Counted from the stretch's first letter, positions 1-11,804 are shown. The stretch: DNA of 64,000 nt from Sepiola atlantica (GCA_963556195.1 OY744517.1:79369214-79433213); one strand, 5' to 3'. Notes: a model not told the origin generated them from the sequence alone. Numbers and translations are program-made.

Positions 1-361
1 GAAAAGAGAGAGAAGATATGAACATTAAGAAGAAAAAAAACAATCATTTTTTTTCCTTTATTCAATTTTTTTTTTTTTGTACTTTCATCTATTGTCTAGG
101 GAACAATTACCAAATAGATAATGACATCAAAATTTAATTCTTAAAAATTTTCTTTAGCATTTACTATATTTTTTTTTAAGTACTTTAAGAATTTCTTGAT
201 TTTTTTTTCTTTAAGTGTTAAAACAGATATGTTAATATTTAAGAACCTGAAATCTATAGCAGAACATATATAACCATACAATGAAACAGTTTATGCCTAT
301 TTACTCAAAAGATTTCAGATGATTTTATGTAAAATCTATTCTGATCAAAAAATTCTGAGGA
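1..361. other. AT-rich sequence with no recognisable feature
   Basis: Homopolymer A and T runs are frequent. I see no coding potential, RNA gene or clear repeat boundary. It is probably intronic. Confidence 0.6.
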
Positions 362-395
362 TATGACATCAAGACATCAGGAGCGACTCAACTAT

Positions 396-545
396 GAAAA
401 CATCTTGCCCAAATCACCTACAGAAGACATCTTGCCCAAATCACCCACAGAAGACATCTTGCCCAAATCACCCACAGAAGACATCTTGCCCAAATCACCT
501 ACAGAAGACATCTTGCCCAAATCACCTACAGAAAACATCATGACC
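396..545 (+). repeat. 27-bp minisatellite, five copies
   Basis: Five head-to-tail copies of a 27-base unit differ only at one or two positions, and a sixth partial copy follows. 27 is divisible by three, so the array stays open and encodes a repeated nine-residue unit, DILPKSPTE. It runs in frame into the GIY-YIG-like segment that follows. There are no unique spacers between repeats, so this is not a CRISPR array. Confidence 0.9.
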
Positions 546-638
546 AAGACTTGTGTGTATGCCATTCCATGTAAATGTAGAAAAATATACAAAGGTGAGA
601 CATGCCGCCCACTAAAAGTATGGCTAGAAGAACATTAG
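541..638 (+). pseudogene. Penelope-like element GIY-YIG nuclease fragment
   Basis: The reading frame that crosses the minisatellite ends with a short segment reading CVYAIPCKCRKIYKGETCRP, followed by a leucine/arginine-type helix and EH before a stop codon. This resembles the start of the GIY-YIG endonuclease domain of Penelope-like retroelements, where a Y-x-I-P-C-x-C-G segment is followed by Y-x-G-E-T-x-R-P-L. Only about 30 residues remain and the reverse transcriptase is absent, so this is a remnant. The in-frame ORF spans 363-638. The assignment is by motif only and rests on a short stretch. Confidence 0.55.
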
Positions 639-640
639 AA

Positions 641-2626
641 AGTTGTAATACGTCTATGAAAGGCTAAAACTCCATAGATAGAATATTTAGACCACATTAA
701 TATATATTAATTCAGCATCTTCGTAGCAAGGTTTTGTGAGGAAAATGTATCTAAATTTTATATGAGCAAAGATCTTTGCAAATTGAAAAATATGTAACAA
801 TAACATTAGAAATAAACAAAATGACATGGCGACATTTCAAAATTTATGGTAGACAAAAAAGAAAACATTTTATCAGTCTTAATCCTGAATTTGTATATTA
901 CTGATGCTATTTACAGCATATGTGAAAGATATTTATTTAAATAAATCCTAAAGAAATTAAATTATAAAGAATTTATCCTGAATTAATCCATTACTGGAAA
1001 GATAGGAAACGTTTATATTTTTTCTGTTACGCTTTTTGAATGTTAACAATTAGATATATTTATTTTCATCACTGGTATTATTTTTTTATGTAATATGTGG
1101 GTTACACCAAGTAGCATTGCTAGTCTTCATAAATCAACATTTGTCAAGGTGTACAATTTGGAACTCAGGAAGAGATTACAGTAAAAACATCCAAAAATAA
1201 AATATTAAGAGAAAAAAAATGACAACGTTGAAAGTATAGCTCAAATTATTCATTTAACATATAGATTTCTTGTGTGAGATTTCAAAAGTTGGACCTAAAT
1301 AGCATTTAAGTTGACGTATCAAACTTTGATTTTGACTAGGCAATTTTCATTTGTTAGTGTTGTACCATGTTATTAGCATTATAATAATGAACTACAGTTT
1401 ATTTAAAAAAATTCTATAGTTCCACCCGAACAACTGGTAATACGGTAACATTTTTCAATTATGACCGAAAAATCAAAATCACCAATGGAAATAACTTTTT
1501 TTTAATTGAATATCAAAAAGAGTTGTCTCCCTTACATGTAAAATTCTAGTTGTTTGTCTAAACAAAAAATGTGCAAAAAAAAATATGCAAACAAATAAAT
1601 AAAAAAATAAATAAATAAAATGAGTTCACTAGATCCCAGGCAATGCCAGGTACATACAGCTATAAAGCACAACAACTGAATTTATTATACTGGCAACTGG
1701 GTCTTCAAATCAATCTGTTATACTTTGTACTACAGAAGATAATTTCAGGTAAAATTTATTAAAATGTAACATCAATTTTATTTTAAATAAAGCTATGCTC
1801 AAAAAATGTTTAATGGTCAACTCGTGTCTGATCCCAATATTCAAGTTTTAACTACGCATTTAAACTTTCACATCAACCTTACAAACATCCACAAATCTAA
1901 TTTTTGTATAACGATCGTCTTCCTCATACCAGGTTTCTACCCTAGATGTAGATTTAAGGGGGGGGGGGAGGATAGAAATCAATACCAATAATGTGGAAAA
2001 GAATTTCGAGTATTGTAACATATATTATCAAATACATATACTTTTTTTCTCGAGCAAAGAACATTTACATCTTTTATACATAAGAGGCTTCACTATGAGA
2101 AGAAGGAAAGCCAGTTTTGTACAGAACTGATAGTTATATTCCGTTCAATCTAATTGATCAGTCAAAGATGGATACAGAAGAGAGAGAGAGAGAGAGAGTC
2201 TAAACTTGTAATTAGACACAGAAACTGCATATGATTAGATGGTTGTAATGAAAGAATAAATACCCAGCCTGATTTCATTTCAAGTACAATTTATGATGAT
2301 TAATTGAAAACAAAAAGAAAAGTAATAAGACGAGGTTATTCATAAAAACCGTCAATGAATTTCTAAAAAATATCACCAGAAATATAAAATTAAAAGGTAA
2401 AATAAATATCCAGCTATTGTTGCTATACACAGCAATAGTTTTTAAATTGACTATCAAACCAGTATTTTCTTTGCAATGTTTAATTAATATAAATTTGTTT
2501 AAATATAAAATCAGGATGTTTAAAAGTTGATAAAACTAAATCAAAATAACTTTCTCAAACTATTGCATTAACGATGTAAAAAAAAAAAAAAATTTTTTTT
2601 TTTTTTTTTTTAAAGATTTAGCATTA
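641..2626. other. AT-rich sequence, only simple repeats
   Basis: I see no gene. It contains an A-rich stretch near 1570-1620, a G9 run near 1961, a short (GA)n run near 2180-2198, and back-to-back poly-A and poly-T at about 2579-2612. The small ORFs here have no recognisable motifs. Confidence 0.55.
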
Positions 2627-3420
2627 TTTATCATCATCATCATCGTCTGTTTTACATGCTGGCATGCATTAGATGGCTTTTAGAAATTGACTCTCAAACT
2701 AACCTATCTTTCTTTCAAGTCTATTATCACTTTCTTTCACGTTTTCTTTTGCCTTCCCTTGTGAACTGAACCTGCTAACTCAACTGTTCTACATCTACTA
2801 ACCCAAGAACTCTCATCCATCCTTTCAACATGACAACATAATTGAAGTCTCCAGTTCTGCTTGCATCTCTCTATATTCCCTATCTTCCTATACTGTCAAG
2901 ATTTAATCTTCCTGAGGTTATCAGATCTAAGCCTGTCTTTAAGACTCACAATAGACATCCATCATAACATTCTCATATTTCTATCCATGCAATGCATATC
3001 TGCAACTCTTCCTGGCCAGGTTTCACTTTCATACATCATCACACTGTGTACACATGCCTGATAGACTTTTCCCTTGGTGACAGTGGTAACACTCTGCTGG
3101 TTAGTAATGGCAGAAGTTACTTAAATTTACTCCATCCACTCCTAACTCTTGCAATCACACTAGCACCTGCTCCACCCTGTGCTCCAATGATATCACCAAG
3201 GTTGCAAAACTTCTGAACAACCTCCATAGCTTTGCCATCTAAATATATTTACTCCACATCTGAGTTCTCATCCATCTCCATTGCCTTACACTTCTTGCAC
3301 ACAAACTGGTTATCCTCTCTCAGCCTACCTGTAATTACACTGCACTTCTTGTGTACCCAATGCTTAAACAATTGACTTACACTAGACTCTTTCACACAAA
3401 CGAAGCAGGAATTTAGGAAT
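2627..3420 (-). pseudogene. LINE remnant: RT 3' part, 3' UTR and (ATG)n tail
   Basis: Read on the minus strand, broken frames give segments typical of the post-catalytic part of a non-LTR reverse transcriptase: YLDGKAMEVVQKFCNLGDII, then a V-I-A-R-V-R-S-G-W-S-K-F stretch, then HVERMDESSWVSRCRTVEL. Stops and frameshifts interrupt it. Downstream (lower coordinates) is a 3' UTR-like segment ending in a short ATG-type trinucleotide tail at 2630-2645, as expected for a LINE 3' end. The HVERMD block is nearly the same as the one at 16.7 kb, so both probably belong to related families. The clade is not determined. Confidence 0.7.
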
Positions 3421-4157
3421 AACAAATTTATCTACAATGAATGCACACTCTTTTTATGTACTCTTTCACCATCCACATTTTTTACAAAGAAACATAAGAT
3501 TAACAGAACTGTATAATTGCTTTTAACATTTTAGGCAACCATTAAAATATCACAGTATGAAATTTAAAGAAAAAAAAAAAAAAACCTAACCTGAAAAGAG
3601 TCAATAAAATATGGCAATATTTTCTAAAAGCTGTTCTCAAAATATTCCTCTTCTAAAAACAGAAGAGCCAAGTGGCTCACTCCATATTAGATATCTATTT
3701 TGGGTAAACTTAAAATTGATAAATTAAGAGTCAATATCTGTTGTATGTAACATTGGAATAGGTTTGCGATATCTGCGCTCTTCCATGTAGGCAGATGGAA
3801 GGAAGTCAACAGATCTATATTCCATTAAATCTATAAAATCTATTCTTTGGATTTCTTCATGTCTTATGTAAAAGTAGTATAAATAGCACTTTCACAAATA
3901 CAATACTGATCCATGAGAAAGAAAAAAAGAATTCTTTTGCATATTTGAACTAAATCTGATTATTCCTGCTTAGAATATATATAACCACCTGAAATTCTAA
4001 TTCTTATTTCAGAAGAAAGTTTGTTTTTTTTTTGGGGGGGGGGGGGGGAGGGGGGGAATACAAAAAAAAAAAAAGTAGTATAATTTTGTTATTTGGACAA
4101 CTGAAAAACCAAAGGGTTACATTTTGGTAAAATTAGAAATATTTTCTTGAAACTACA
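3421..4157. other. AT-rich sequence with a G-run
   Basis: No coding signal. A nearly pure G-run interrupted by a single A lies at about 4033-4057, between T and A runs. Confidence 0.5.
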
Positions 4158-4640
4158 GGGTGACCCCCAAAAATGCCACCCACGAAATCGTTAATAAAAT
4201 TCAAAATCCTTTCTCCAATCCAACCATATTTGGTACAAATAAACTTTAGTCTATACCTGACTTGTCCACCAGGGTTCAGTCATTAATGTCCAACAGCCTG
4301 TTTTATCGTTGTTTAATAATATGGATACAAAATCGTCAATAACTCTGACACTGGCACTATCCTGAGTTGAGTTGTGATGATCCTCTTCAGTTCAGGCAGG
4401 AATAGCCTGAGGATTGTTTTGATAGGCATTATCTTTGAAATTACCTCACAGATAAAAGTCTGGAGAGTTATGGTTCAGTGAGCATGAATACCATTCACAT
4501 CTACTGATGAGACGATCACCAAATTGTCTCCACATATCGTTGAACAGTGATAAAACAGAGATTGTTGAGCATTCATGACTGAAACTTGATGGACAAGTCA
4601 GGTACAGACTAAACGTTTATTTTTAAGATCACAAAAAAAT
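4158..4640 (-). pseudogene. IS630/mariner-like transposase C-terminal remnant
   Basis: The minus strand from about 4590 to 4310 reads FGDRLISRCEWYSCSLNHNS, then PDFYL, a stop, GNFKDNAYQNNPQAIPA and a weaker basic segment. This matches the C-terminal block of IS630/Tc1/mariner transposases, in which W-P-P-R-S-P-D-L-T-P-x-D-F-F-L-W-G precedes Y-L-K-x-x-V-Y-x-N-N-P-Q. The third catalytic acidic residue aligns with Asn, and there is a stop plus at least one frameshift, so it is dead. A CAGGGTGACC-type end lies at 4158. Inverted segments of about 35 bp (4233-4273 and 4588-4626) bracket the fragment. Confidence in the family is good; the exact subgroup is unknown. Confidence 0.65.
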
Positions 4641-5148
4641 AGTGAATCAATCAATTTTGTACCCTGACAATAATTAAAATTGATATTTTTCCAAATTTTA
4701 TGACGAAATTCCCCAAAGACAAATGGTACGATATCTTTAAAAAAAAAAAAAAGGGGGTGATTAAAAACAAAAGTGACGTAAATGGCCGAAAATGGCGTTA
4801 ACATTTTCATGATTTTATTTGCTGAAAATTTTTCAAATATATAATGTAGATTATTTTTTATCAATGCATGTGAAGGGACATTCATTTCCGAACAAAATGG
4901 TGGTATTTTGACGACTTAAAGTGCTTTGGTTTTTAAAATATGACTATTTTAGTAGAACTACCTTGAAATCCGTGATTATCCAAACTGTTTTATGGTCAGT
5001 GGGTATTGACTAGAAATCTAAAGATTAAAAAGATGGCTGACATGTGTTTACTATCATAGGACTTTCGTATTCAAAAGTAATTTTAAGTCTTTAAACTAAC
5101 AAAAAATTAATTCTGGTTGAATTAGTTTAAAGGCAAAAATATTTTGTG

Positions 5149-5183
<35 letters not shown>

Positions 5184-5929
5184 AGTGTTGAGAACCATCA
5201 TCCCAAAAGACCCAATAATTTACAGTAAGGTTTGCTAAATATGGTATCAAACTAAATTGTAAATTAAGTATTATTATTTTTATTCTGTAAGTTAATGTGT
5301 GCATGCTTTAAAGACGTCTCTTTTTAAAAATGTTTATGTTACAACATGAAATATTAACATAGTTCATGTTGTTACACAAAATTTTATTTTTAAAATACAC
5401 CTTGGAAAAATGTGAAATATTAAGATTAAAATGTCTAATCTATCTTTAAAATTATTAACTGCTCGTAATTTATTACTGATATATAATTTTTACAAGAAAT
5501 TAATATAAGAAATGTTTATAAAATACGGTATTATTTAGAATTCAATATGGGTGCTAGCATTCGCCACCAGCTTCTAAAGCCACCTGTTATTTCACAATTT
5601 TTTTTTTCTTTTTTTTTTTTCTTTTAATAATGCATCACCACTTAATAAAACCCAAAACACTTGAGATAAGGGTTAATGAGATGGATAGATTGACAGTTGA
5701 AAATGGACATTCTTCCCTTTTATCAGAAACATCAGACATGAAATTTGAGGACTTGCTGCTTTCTGGGTCAGCTGTTGTTTTGACTTGGGGATATGTGGAG
5801 ATTTTCAATCCTCTCATAGTATTCATCATCATTTAACTCATAATAAAAAATTAAAACGAAAAAAGGAGTCACTTGTGAAATCAGTTAATGAGGTTCCAGG
5901 AGGCTTGAGAAGCTGGTGGCGAATGCTGG
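4641..5929. other. AT-rich sequence, no gene seen
   Basis: Includes poly-A at 5151-5180 and poly-T near 5598-5623. Overlapping ORFs at 5630-5990 have no recognisable domain and partly run into the foldback that follows. Confidence 0.5.
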
Positions 5930-6356
5930 TGCCCATATTTCAGATTCATGCGAGTAGTATTTTTTTGTGTTCATTTATACATAAATAACACTAAACAATC
6001 AAACATTTTGAAAATTTTGCAAAATTCAGAAGGTGCAGGCCACTAGTTTTTGGCTATTTTACATTCATGAAAACCCTTTCAGTCTGAAAATGGTCCTAAA
6101 TTAAAGTACTATATCAGATGTAACCATCTATATCCATTCATAGCTTTTGAGGATGTTTTAGGACTTGCAATGTCGCATGAAACCACTTTTTCACCGAAAA
6201 ATGATGGATTTTGAGTCCCGTGGAGTCCTAACGGCTATTTTTGGCCTGCACCTTCTGAATTTTGCAAAATTTTCAAAATGTTTGATTGTTTAGTGTTATT
6301 TATGTATAAATGAACACAAAAAAATACTACTCGCATCAATCTGAAATTTTCACCCA
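5930..6356. mobile_element. Foldback element with ~110-bp inverted arms
   Basis: The left arm (5930-6041) and right arm (6243-6356) are near-perfect reverse complements. The block around CGAGTAGTATTTTTTTGTGT at 5951 is found inverted near 6315-6334. About 200 bp of unrelated sequence separates the arms. There is no ORF of transposase type, so this fits a non-autonomous foldback or long-TIR MITE. A target duplication was not identified. Confidence 0.8.
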
Positions 6357-7444
6357 TTACGTCCCACCCCTATTAATATAAGTGATTATGGTTTTAACTA
6401 TGACCAGAGGTAGGGAGTTGGAGTCAGCAAGTTTTGCAAGTTTTGCAGTAGTCGTTAAAAAAAATAAAAATAAAAATAGACTACAAAATCAAGAGTTTCT
6501 TTAGATTTCTCTTGATACTTTTATTAGAAGGCGGAGATATTGTTTTACAGAAACGGTGACGTCATCGTAAGTAACATTTCATTCAACTTAACCAAAAGAA
6601 CTGTCAATTTCCTTAATTAAGAGTTGTTTCTACCCGGACCATCCCACATCTTTTAATATCAAATATTTCCTATGTCACATGATTAACACCACCATCCCTC
6701 ATATGGGAATTTAGTTGATCCCAAGGTCATCCCCTGTAAACCATACCTTTTAACCCATTGCACATGGAGTAGAGAACTACACCCACCCCACAACACACAC
6801 CAACAAGGAAAATGAAACAATGTTTCATTTTAAGAACTTCAAATTTTAATCAGTTTGGTTTGTTTATAGATTATCAAGCAAAATAGTAAAACAGATATTA
6901 AAAAAGAAGAACAAAACAAGAACAAATTATTACCATCATCAAGATTTCATTTGTAATTAATAGAATGTTCTTGGATAATTCTTTAAATCCTGTGTCTGAG
7001 AATGCAGTAACTAATTAACTAATTTTATAAACACCTTTTTGGATCATTTAGTTCTGAAACAATACGTATTGTCAACAGATAACTTGTATGCAATTAGTTG
7101 AACACAAGTCACTACTCATAGTTAGGCAGGAGGTTGCAGATTCACACCTAGTGCATAATTGAACTCAACAGATCCAATAGCATAGAATGTCATTAATGAA
7201 ATCAACGTTTACTTTGATGGATTGAATTGTCTCGCAAAAATTACTTATTCAACAATTGTCAACCATAGTTTTAATTAGTATTTACATATTTTATCCATTT
7301 CATGTCAACAGTTTTCCTTTGAATTTACATACTTTCAAATTTGGTAGTATCAATTGGTACTGCACGTTTTTTTTTGTTTTTTTCTTTTCTTTTTATACCA
7401 ATTCAGAAATAGATGCTACAATTGTTTTTATGTCTCTTTTCCTC

Positions 7445-7447
<3 letters not shown>
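6357..7447. other. No gene recognised
   Basis: Mostly AT-rich. A perfect TGACGTCA octamer lies at 6557-6564. A segment near 7120-7150 weakly resembles a tRNA B-box, but no A-box partner is convincing. Confidence 0.45.

Positions 7448-7503
<56 letters not shown>
7448..7503. repeat. (TA)n microsatellite
   Basis: Uninterrupted TA dinucleotides end exactly where the next repeat block starts. Confidence 0.95.
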
Positions 7504-7505
<2 letters not shown>

Positions 7506-8023
7506 TGAAATATTTTTGAAAATCAACACATCGTGCAATCTAAATGAAAAAATCATTTATTTAATTTTTTTTTTTTTTGCAAGCTTTCGTTGTAAAACAA
7601 CTTTGTCAGGCTAGACTGTCTTATAGTTTTTTTTTTTTCTTCTCCTTCCTCATTTTCATGGTATTAAACCCCGACGTGTCAGATTACGGTAGAGGAAAAA
7701 GAGCACGTCAAGTTCTAGAAGACGTTAGGATAAGTAGAGTCTGGTCGATGTTATGTGCAGATTGGCGCTTTTTTAATAAGGAAATTGACAACATCTTTGA
7801 GGCACACGTAAAAATGTATTTAAGTGAAATATTTTTGAAAATCAACACCTTGTGCAATTTAAATGAAAAAAATCATTTATTTAATTTTTTTTTTTTTTTT
7901 TTTTTACAAGCTTTTGTTGTAGAACAACTTTGTCAGGCGAGAGTTTTTTTCTTCTCATTTTGATGGTATTCACTTAAATACATTTTCACGCGTGCATCAA
8001 AGATGTTGTCTGTTGTCAATTTC

Positions 8024-8027
<4 letters not shown>
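7504..8027. repeat. Composite repeat: direct copies plus inverted end
   Basis: A block of about 150 bp starting AAGTGAAATATTTTTGAAAA at 7504 recurs at 7822-7965. Between the copies is about 155 bp of less AT-rich sequence whose plus frame reads DVSDYGRGKRARQVLEDVRI and continues openly into the second copy (ORF 7577-7963). The stretch 7781-7828 is then found inverted at 7968-8026. Each direct copy holds, on the minus strand, a CTGACAA-AGTTGT-loop-ACAAC-GAAA motif like those at other Penelope-like repeat ends. I do not recognise the encoded peptide. The whole block lies between two (TA)n tracts. Confidence 0.7.

Positions 8028-8068
<41 letters not shown>
8028..8068. repeat. (TA)n microsatellite
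   Basis: Pure TA run closing the composite repeat. Confidence 0.95.
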
Positions 8069-8070
<2 letters not shown>

Positions 8071-9000
8071 CTATGTATAGGATTCACCCCTAAACTTATC
8101 GAATATTTATTCTAGCTAACACATTTGTTTTATAAATTTTACCATTCAGCGAGTGTGATACCCCCTCCCCCAAAAACAAAGTTAACATAAGTGAGATACA
8201 AAATATTTATAGAGAAAAAAATTGCTCCGCACCAATTTTTTTTAGTTGTATTATGTAATAAATTTTAACCGGATTGGTGTGCATGCATGAGCATCAGTAA
8301 TACGTATGTGCGGAGTAAACTCCTAAAATAATGAACTCATAAATTATGAGATATGTATTCTAGGAAACACAGTGAGTAACATGGATACATGATTATTTTT
8401 TTTGTGAACTTACCCTACTCCTCTGATCGTGGGTGTTACTGCAGCACTGTTCACAAATACATCATTCACTGCAGATTAATTTAATTTTATATATCTCTAA
8501 GTATGAAAATACTATACATATTGCTTATACCCGACCTGGGACGGGTATTCTGTTAGTAAGTGTGTGTAATCAAGGGAGGCGCGATAGCGCTCTATCCCTT
8601 AATAGACTTCAAAAACGACCTATGCTAGAAATCTCATTTCTTTGATCAGTCATAACTCAAAAACCAATAAACCAAATTAGTTAAACCTTTGCACAAAATT
8701 TTCATTTGATAGGTTCTATAAGTGTGTAGAATTTCAGCATCATTAGTCAAGGCAACCCAGAGATCCAGAAAGGTCAGGAGTGATTTTCTGTTATCCGTGT
8801 GTACGTACGTACGTGTGTGCCACCCTGTATCTCATCAACTATTTGATGAATTCAGCTGATTTTTGGCAGATATAGAGGTTCTAGGATCTAGTTGATGGCA
8901 TTTTAATTTCAGTTTACCATATACCTTAGTTTTCCAGAAAATTCAAAAAAACCTTTAAAATTACCATTGTCTTGAGGCATAGCCTTTACAAAAGTAGTAA
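8069..9000. repeat. Dispersed repeat pieces; otherwise no gene
   Basis: The segment at 8069-8125 (TCTATGTATAGGATTCACC, then GAATATTTATTCTAG) is partly repeated at 10637-10690, and the TTCTAGGAAACACAGTGAG part at 8358-8400 is repeated at about 10677-10705. The rest shows no coding signal. A short CGTACGTACGTA run lies near 8802. Confidence 0.55.
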
Positions 9001-9392
9001 CATTCCATGATAAATGCCAGTATACTGAAATCATGTGCCCTTAATAAGGTTAAGATGAAAATTCATATACACTAAATGTACAAAAGCAAGGAAATTCCCA
9101 AATATTTACACTTTTACTGTCATTAAGGGTATGACTACATATCAACCAAACCATTTCATTATCACATCACTACAGTATAAATCTCTATGCATGAGTGGAT
9201 GAAGTGTGTGAGGTGCGCTGAAGAAAAATTCCTACTAGTAAAATACATAGCCCTGTTGTGCTCGCATACCCTTAATGACAATAAAAGTGTAAAAATTTGG
9301 GAATTTCCTTGCTTTTGTACATTTAGTGTATATGAATTTTCATCTTAACCTAATTAAGGGCACATGATTTCAGTATACTGGCATTTATCATG

Positions 9393-9396
<4 letters not shown>
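9001..9396. mobile_element. Foldback element with ~133-bp inverted arms
   Basis: Arms at 9001-9134 and 9263-9396 are close reverse complements, for example CATGATAAATGCCAGTATAC at 9006 against its inverse near 9373-9392. The 128-bp centre is unrelated and non-coding. The right arm ends directly at a (TA)n tract. It is probably a non-autonomous inverted-repeat element. Confidence 0.85.

Positions 9397-9437
<41 letters not shown>
9396..9437. repeat. (TA)n microsatellite
   Basis: TA run between the foldback element and a smaller hairpin. Confidence 0.95.
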
Positions 9438-9439
<2 letters not shown>

Positions 9440-9463
9440 AATGTGAGATGATATATATCATTA

Positions 9464-9543
9464 TTTCCACAATCAGACAACGCCGCAGCCCACAACCTAT
9501 GAAAGAAATATAGGTTGTGGGCTGTGGCGTAGTCTGATTGTGG

Positions 9544-9546
<3 letters not shown>
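9464..9546. repeat. Hairpin with ~36-bp arms in a TA tract
   Basis: The left arm 9464-9500 and right arm 9511-9546 are inverted copies around a 10-base centre (GCCCACAACCTAT against ATAGGTTGTGGGC). (TA)n follows immediately at 9546-9571. No coding content. Confidence 0.85.
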
Positions 9547-9571
<25 letters not shown>

Positions 9572-9577
<6 letters not shown>

Positions 9578-9864
9578 CTGGGCAGCATTTTCTCTTTCAG
9601 GCAAGTATTGTTGAATATAATAGACAACTCGTGTCTAGATATCCTTTGGGAGATCCTTTCAATAGTCCGAATTAGGATTTTAGTTTTGGATGGGAATTGG
9701 CTGATGAATTTGCCATAATTTGCATCTGTCTTCAGGGGGAATGAGGCTAATCAGTCTAGACCATGTGTAGTATTTATAGAAGGTGTTTGGCGGGAATTAT
9801 GTACTAAGTACGAAACTATATTGGAGCTATAAACATTTTAGAATATTATTACAAATATTATAGT
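9572..9864 (-). other. Probable Penelope-like 3' flanking sequence
   Basis: Non-coding sequence directly downstream (minus strand) of the Penelope-like C-terminal remnant at 9865-10035. I infer that it is the 3' UTR of that element. No independent motif proves it. Confidence 0.35.
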
Positions 9865-10034
9865 TAATTCTATTAAGTAGGTTTTTTTTTGTTTTATATA
9901 TAGGGCTTCTAATATATGGAGATTTTGTTTGTTAGTACTAATTTCTAAAATTTTTGTATTTTCTACTAAGAGTTTTCTGAATTCCGATCGGGGGCAGGAG
10001 TGGTTGTTAGTTAAGTGTAGGGCTATGGCGCTAG

Positions 10035-10035
<1 letters not shown>
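9865..10035 (-). pseudogene. Penelope-like element C-terminal remnant
   Basis: The minus strand has an open stretch that reads TSAIALHLTNNHSCP, then FRKLLVENTKILEIS and HILEALYIKQKK. The pattern of S-A-I-A-x-H-L, a C after N-H-x, and I-L-E-A-L-x-I-K-x-x-K-P is what follows the GIY-YIG core in Penelope-like proteins. The upstream part is replaced by the (TA)n tract at 10036. The reading frame has decayed near 9890. It is a different subfamily from the intact element at 54-57 kb. Confidence 0.6.

Positions 10036-10073
<38 letters not shown>
10036..10073. repeat. (TA)n microsatellite
   Basis: TA run that interrupts the Penelope-like remnant. Confidence 0.95.
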
Positions 10074-10077
<4 letters not shown>

Positions 10078-11804
10078 GCATACTAGCAAATTATAAAGGA
10101 CATTTTTTCTTTAGTTAAATCTCTTTCACATGGACACAGACACTGAAGGAATATCGAATTTAAGGAACCACTTGTGGATTGGGAGTTTTTTTGTTTAATA
10201 ATTTTTACTGAATGAAGTCAGATAAATGCTAGAACAAATCTATGTCAATGTCCGTGTCAAAATTGATAGGATTACTTATCTGTGAAGCTTAGATTTTCTA
10301 AGCCACGATTATGAGTACAAAGTAAATTCCAGTGAAGATTACATCTACATCACCACCTCCAGAAATCCCCTCAATATGTATGGTTATTTTATTTGATATC
10401 TTATAAAATTTTATGCAATATTTGTCATTTGCGTGCGGACTGTCTTGGATTTGACAAAACGATGTCCATTAAACGCACTAATCTACAAAACGTGCTTCTT
10501 CACAAAATGAGGGATTTATTGGATTTAAGAATCACCTCAATAGTGTTTTACAACAAGATTTTATTGTATATTGAAATAGTGGACGATCCAAGTAATTCTA
10601 GGGAATACATTTTAACCTGCTGTAAATATATATATTTCCATGTATAGGATGACCTCGTAAACTAATGGAATATTTATTCTAGGCAACACAGTGAGAAAAG
10701 TGGGCACATTATTTTTTTATCTAAAAAATACTCTGGACATTTTTATGTGGGCTTCATATAAAAAATAATATCTTTCACACGGGTGTTATGTAATTTGCGT
10801 AAAATGCTTCAAAGAAGAATTTATCTTAATATTTTTTATTGTATGTGCATTAAACAATTTATGCTCAAATATCAAATTAAAAACAAAGAATTCAAGATGT
10901 TTAAAATTTGGTATGAGAAATGTTGCAATGTGACAGTTTGGTTATGGGCAAACCGCAAAGTAAGAATGAATAGTAACAGGAAATGATTGAGAATAAAGGA
11001 ACGGTTTATTGGATGCTCCTGTATCACAGAGAAAAAAATATAGCATATAGAAATAAAAGGGAATTGGTTAATATCCATAAATACAGAGTGGCTAAGTCTA
11101 TTACAATGCCAGAAATAAGTGGAAAAGTTCACCTCCATAAAAACTAAGTAACAGCCTACAAATAAAATGAAGAGTTTATCTGGCTATAGATTACGAAATT
11201 ACTAAGAGGATTTCAATGGAACTTGCCATGCATATAGTTGTAAAGTTGACCAAGTGGTTAGCAAATTTTTCTCACAGTTGCCTTTTTCAGAATGAAGATT
11301 TCCTTGAGGCACACTAAATCTTTTGTTAAAAAATACATTCAAGAACAAACCAAAATAACAAAAAAAAAAACATAACTAGCAGTGTTTGATTCATAACGTA
11401 GAACACAACTTTGTAATATAACCATTGGATATCCGAAAAGTATAAAACAATGCAACTACATATGAGTTTTTTGAAAATTCATATAAGTCCTTGATAGTCT
11501 TTGAATATTTCCGCCACAACAGTGTGACGAGTCACACCGTTTAGGAACTACTGACTTAGGCCAACATTGAAGAACCGAAAATAAGTTGAAAGACGCCATT
11601 TCTCATGAAACTGAGCCTCTAATCAAAAAGCTTCATAATTAAAAATAACTTAGTAAAGATAATAGCATTGAAAAGACATGGTATATATGTACATATGTGT
11701 AAAGGATAAATAAAAAAAGTAGATATACCAACACAATAGAAGCAAATAATATAGAGAGCTTAATATTTCGTCTTTATTGCTTAGAAGATTTCGTCGGTAT
11801 GCGT
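10074..11804. other. No gene recognised
   Basis: AT-rich. The ORFs at 10393-10647 and 10783-10986 have no motifs I recognise. A copy of the 8.1/8.36-kb dispersed repeat lies at 10633-10735. Confidence 0.45.

Noticed and set aside
396..545. Regular 27-bp repeats that might suggest a CRISPR array
   Set aside because: No unique spacers lie between the repeats, and the window is eukaryotic. It is a minisatellite.
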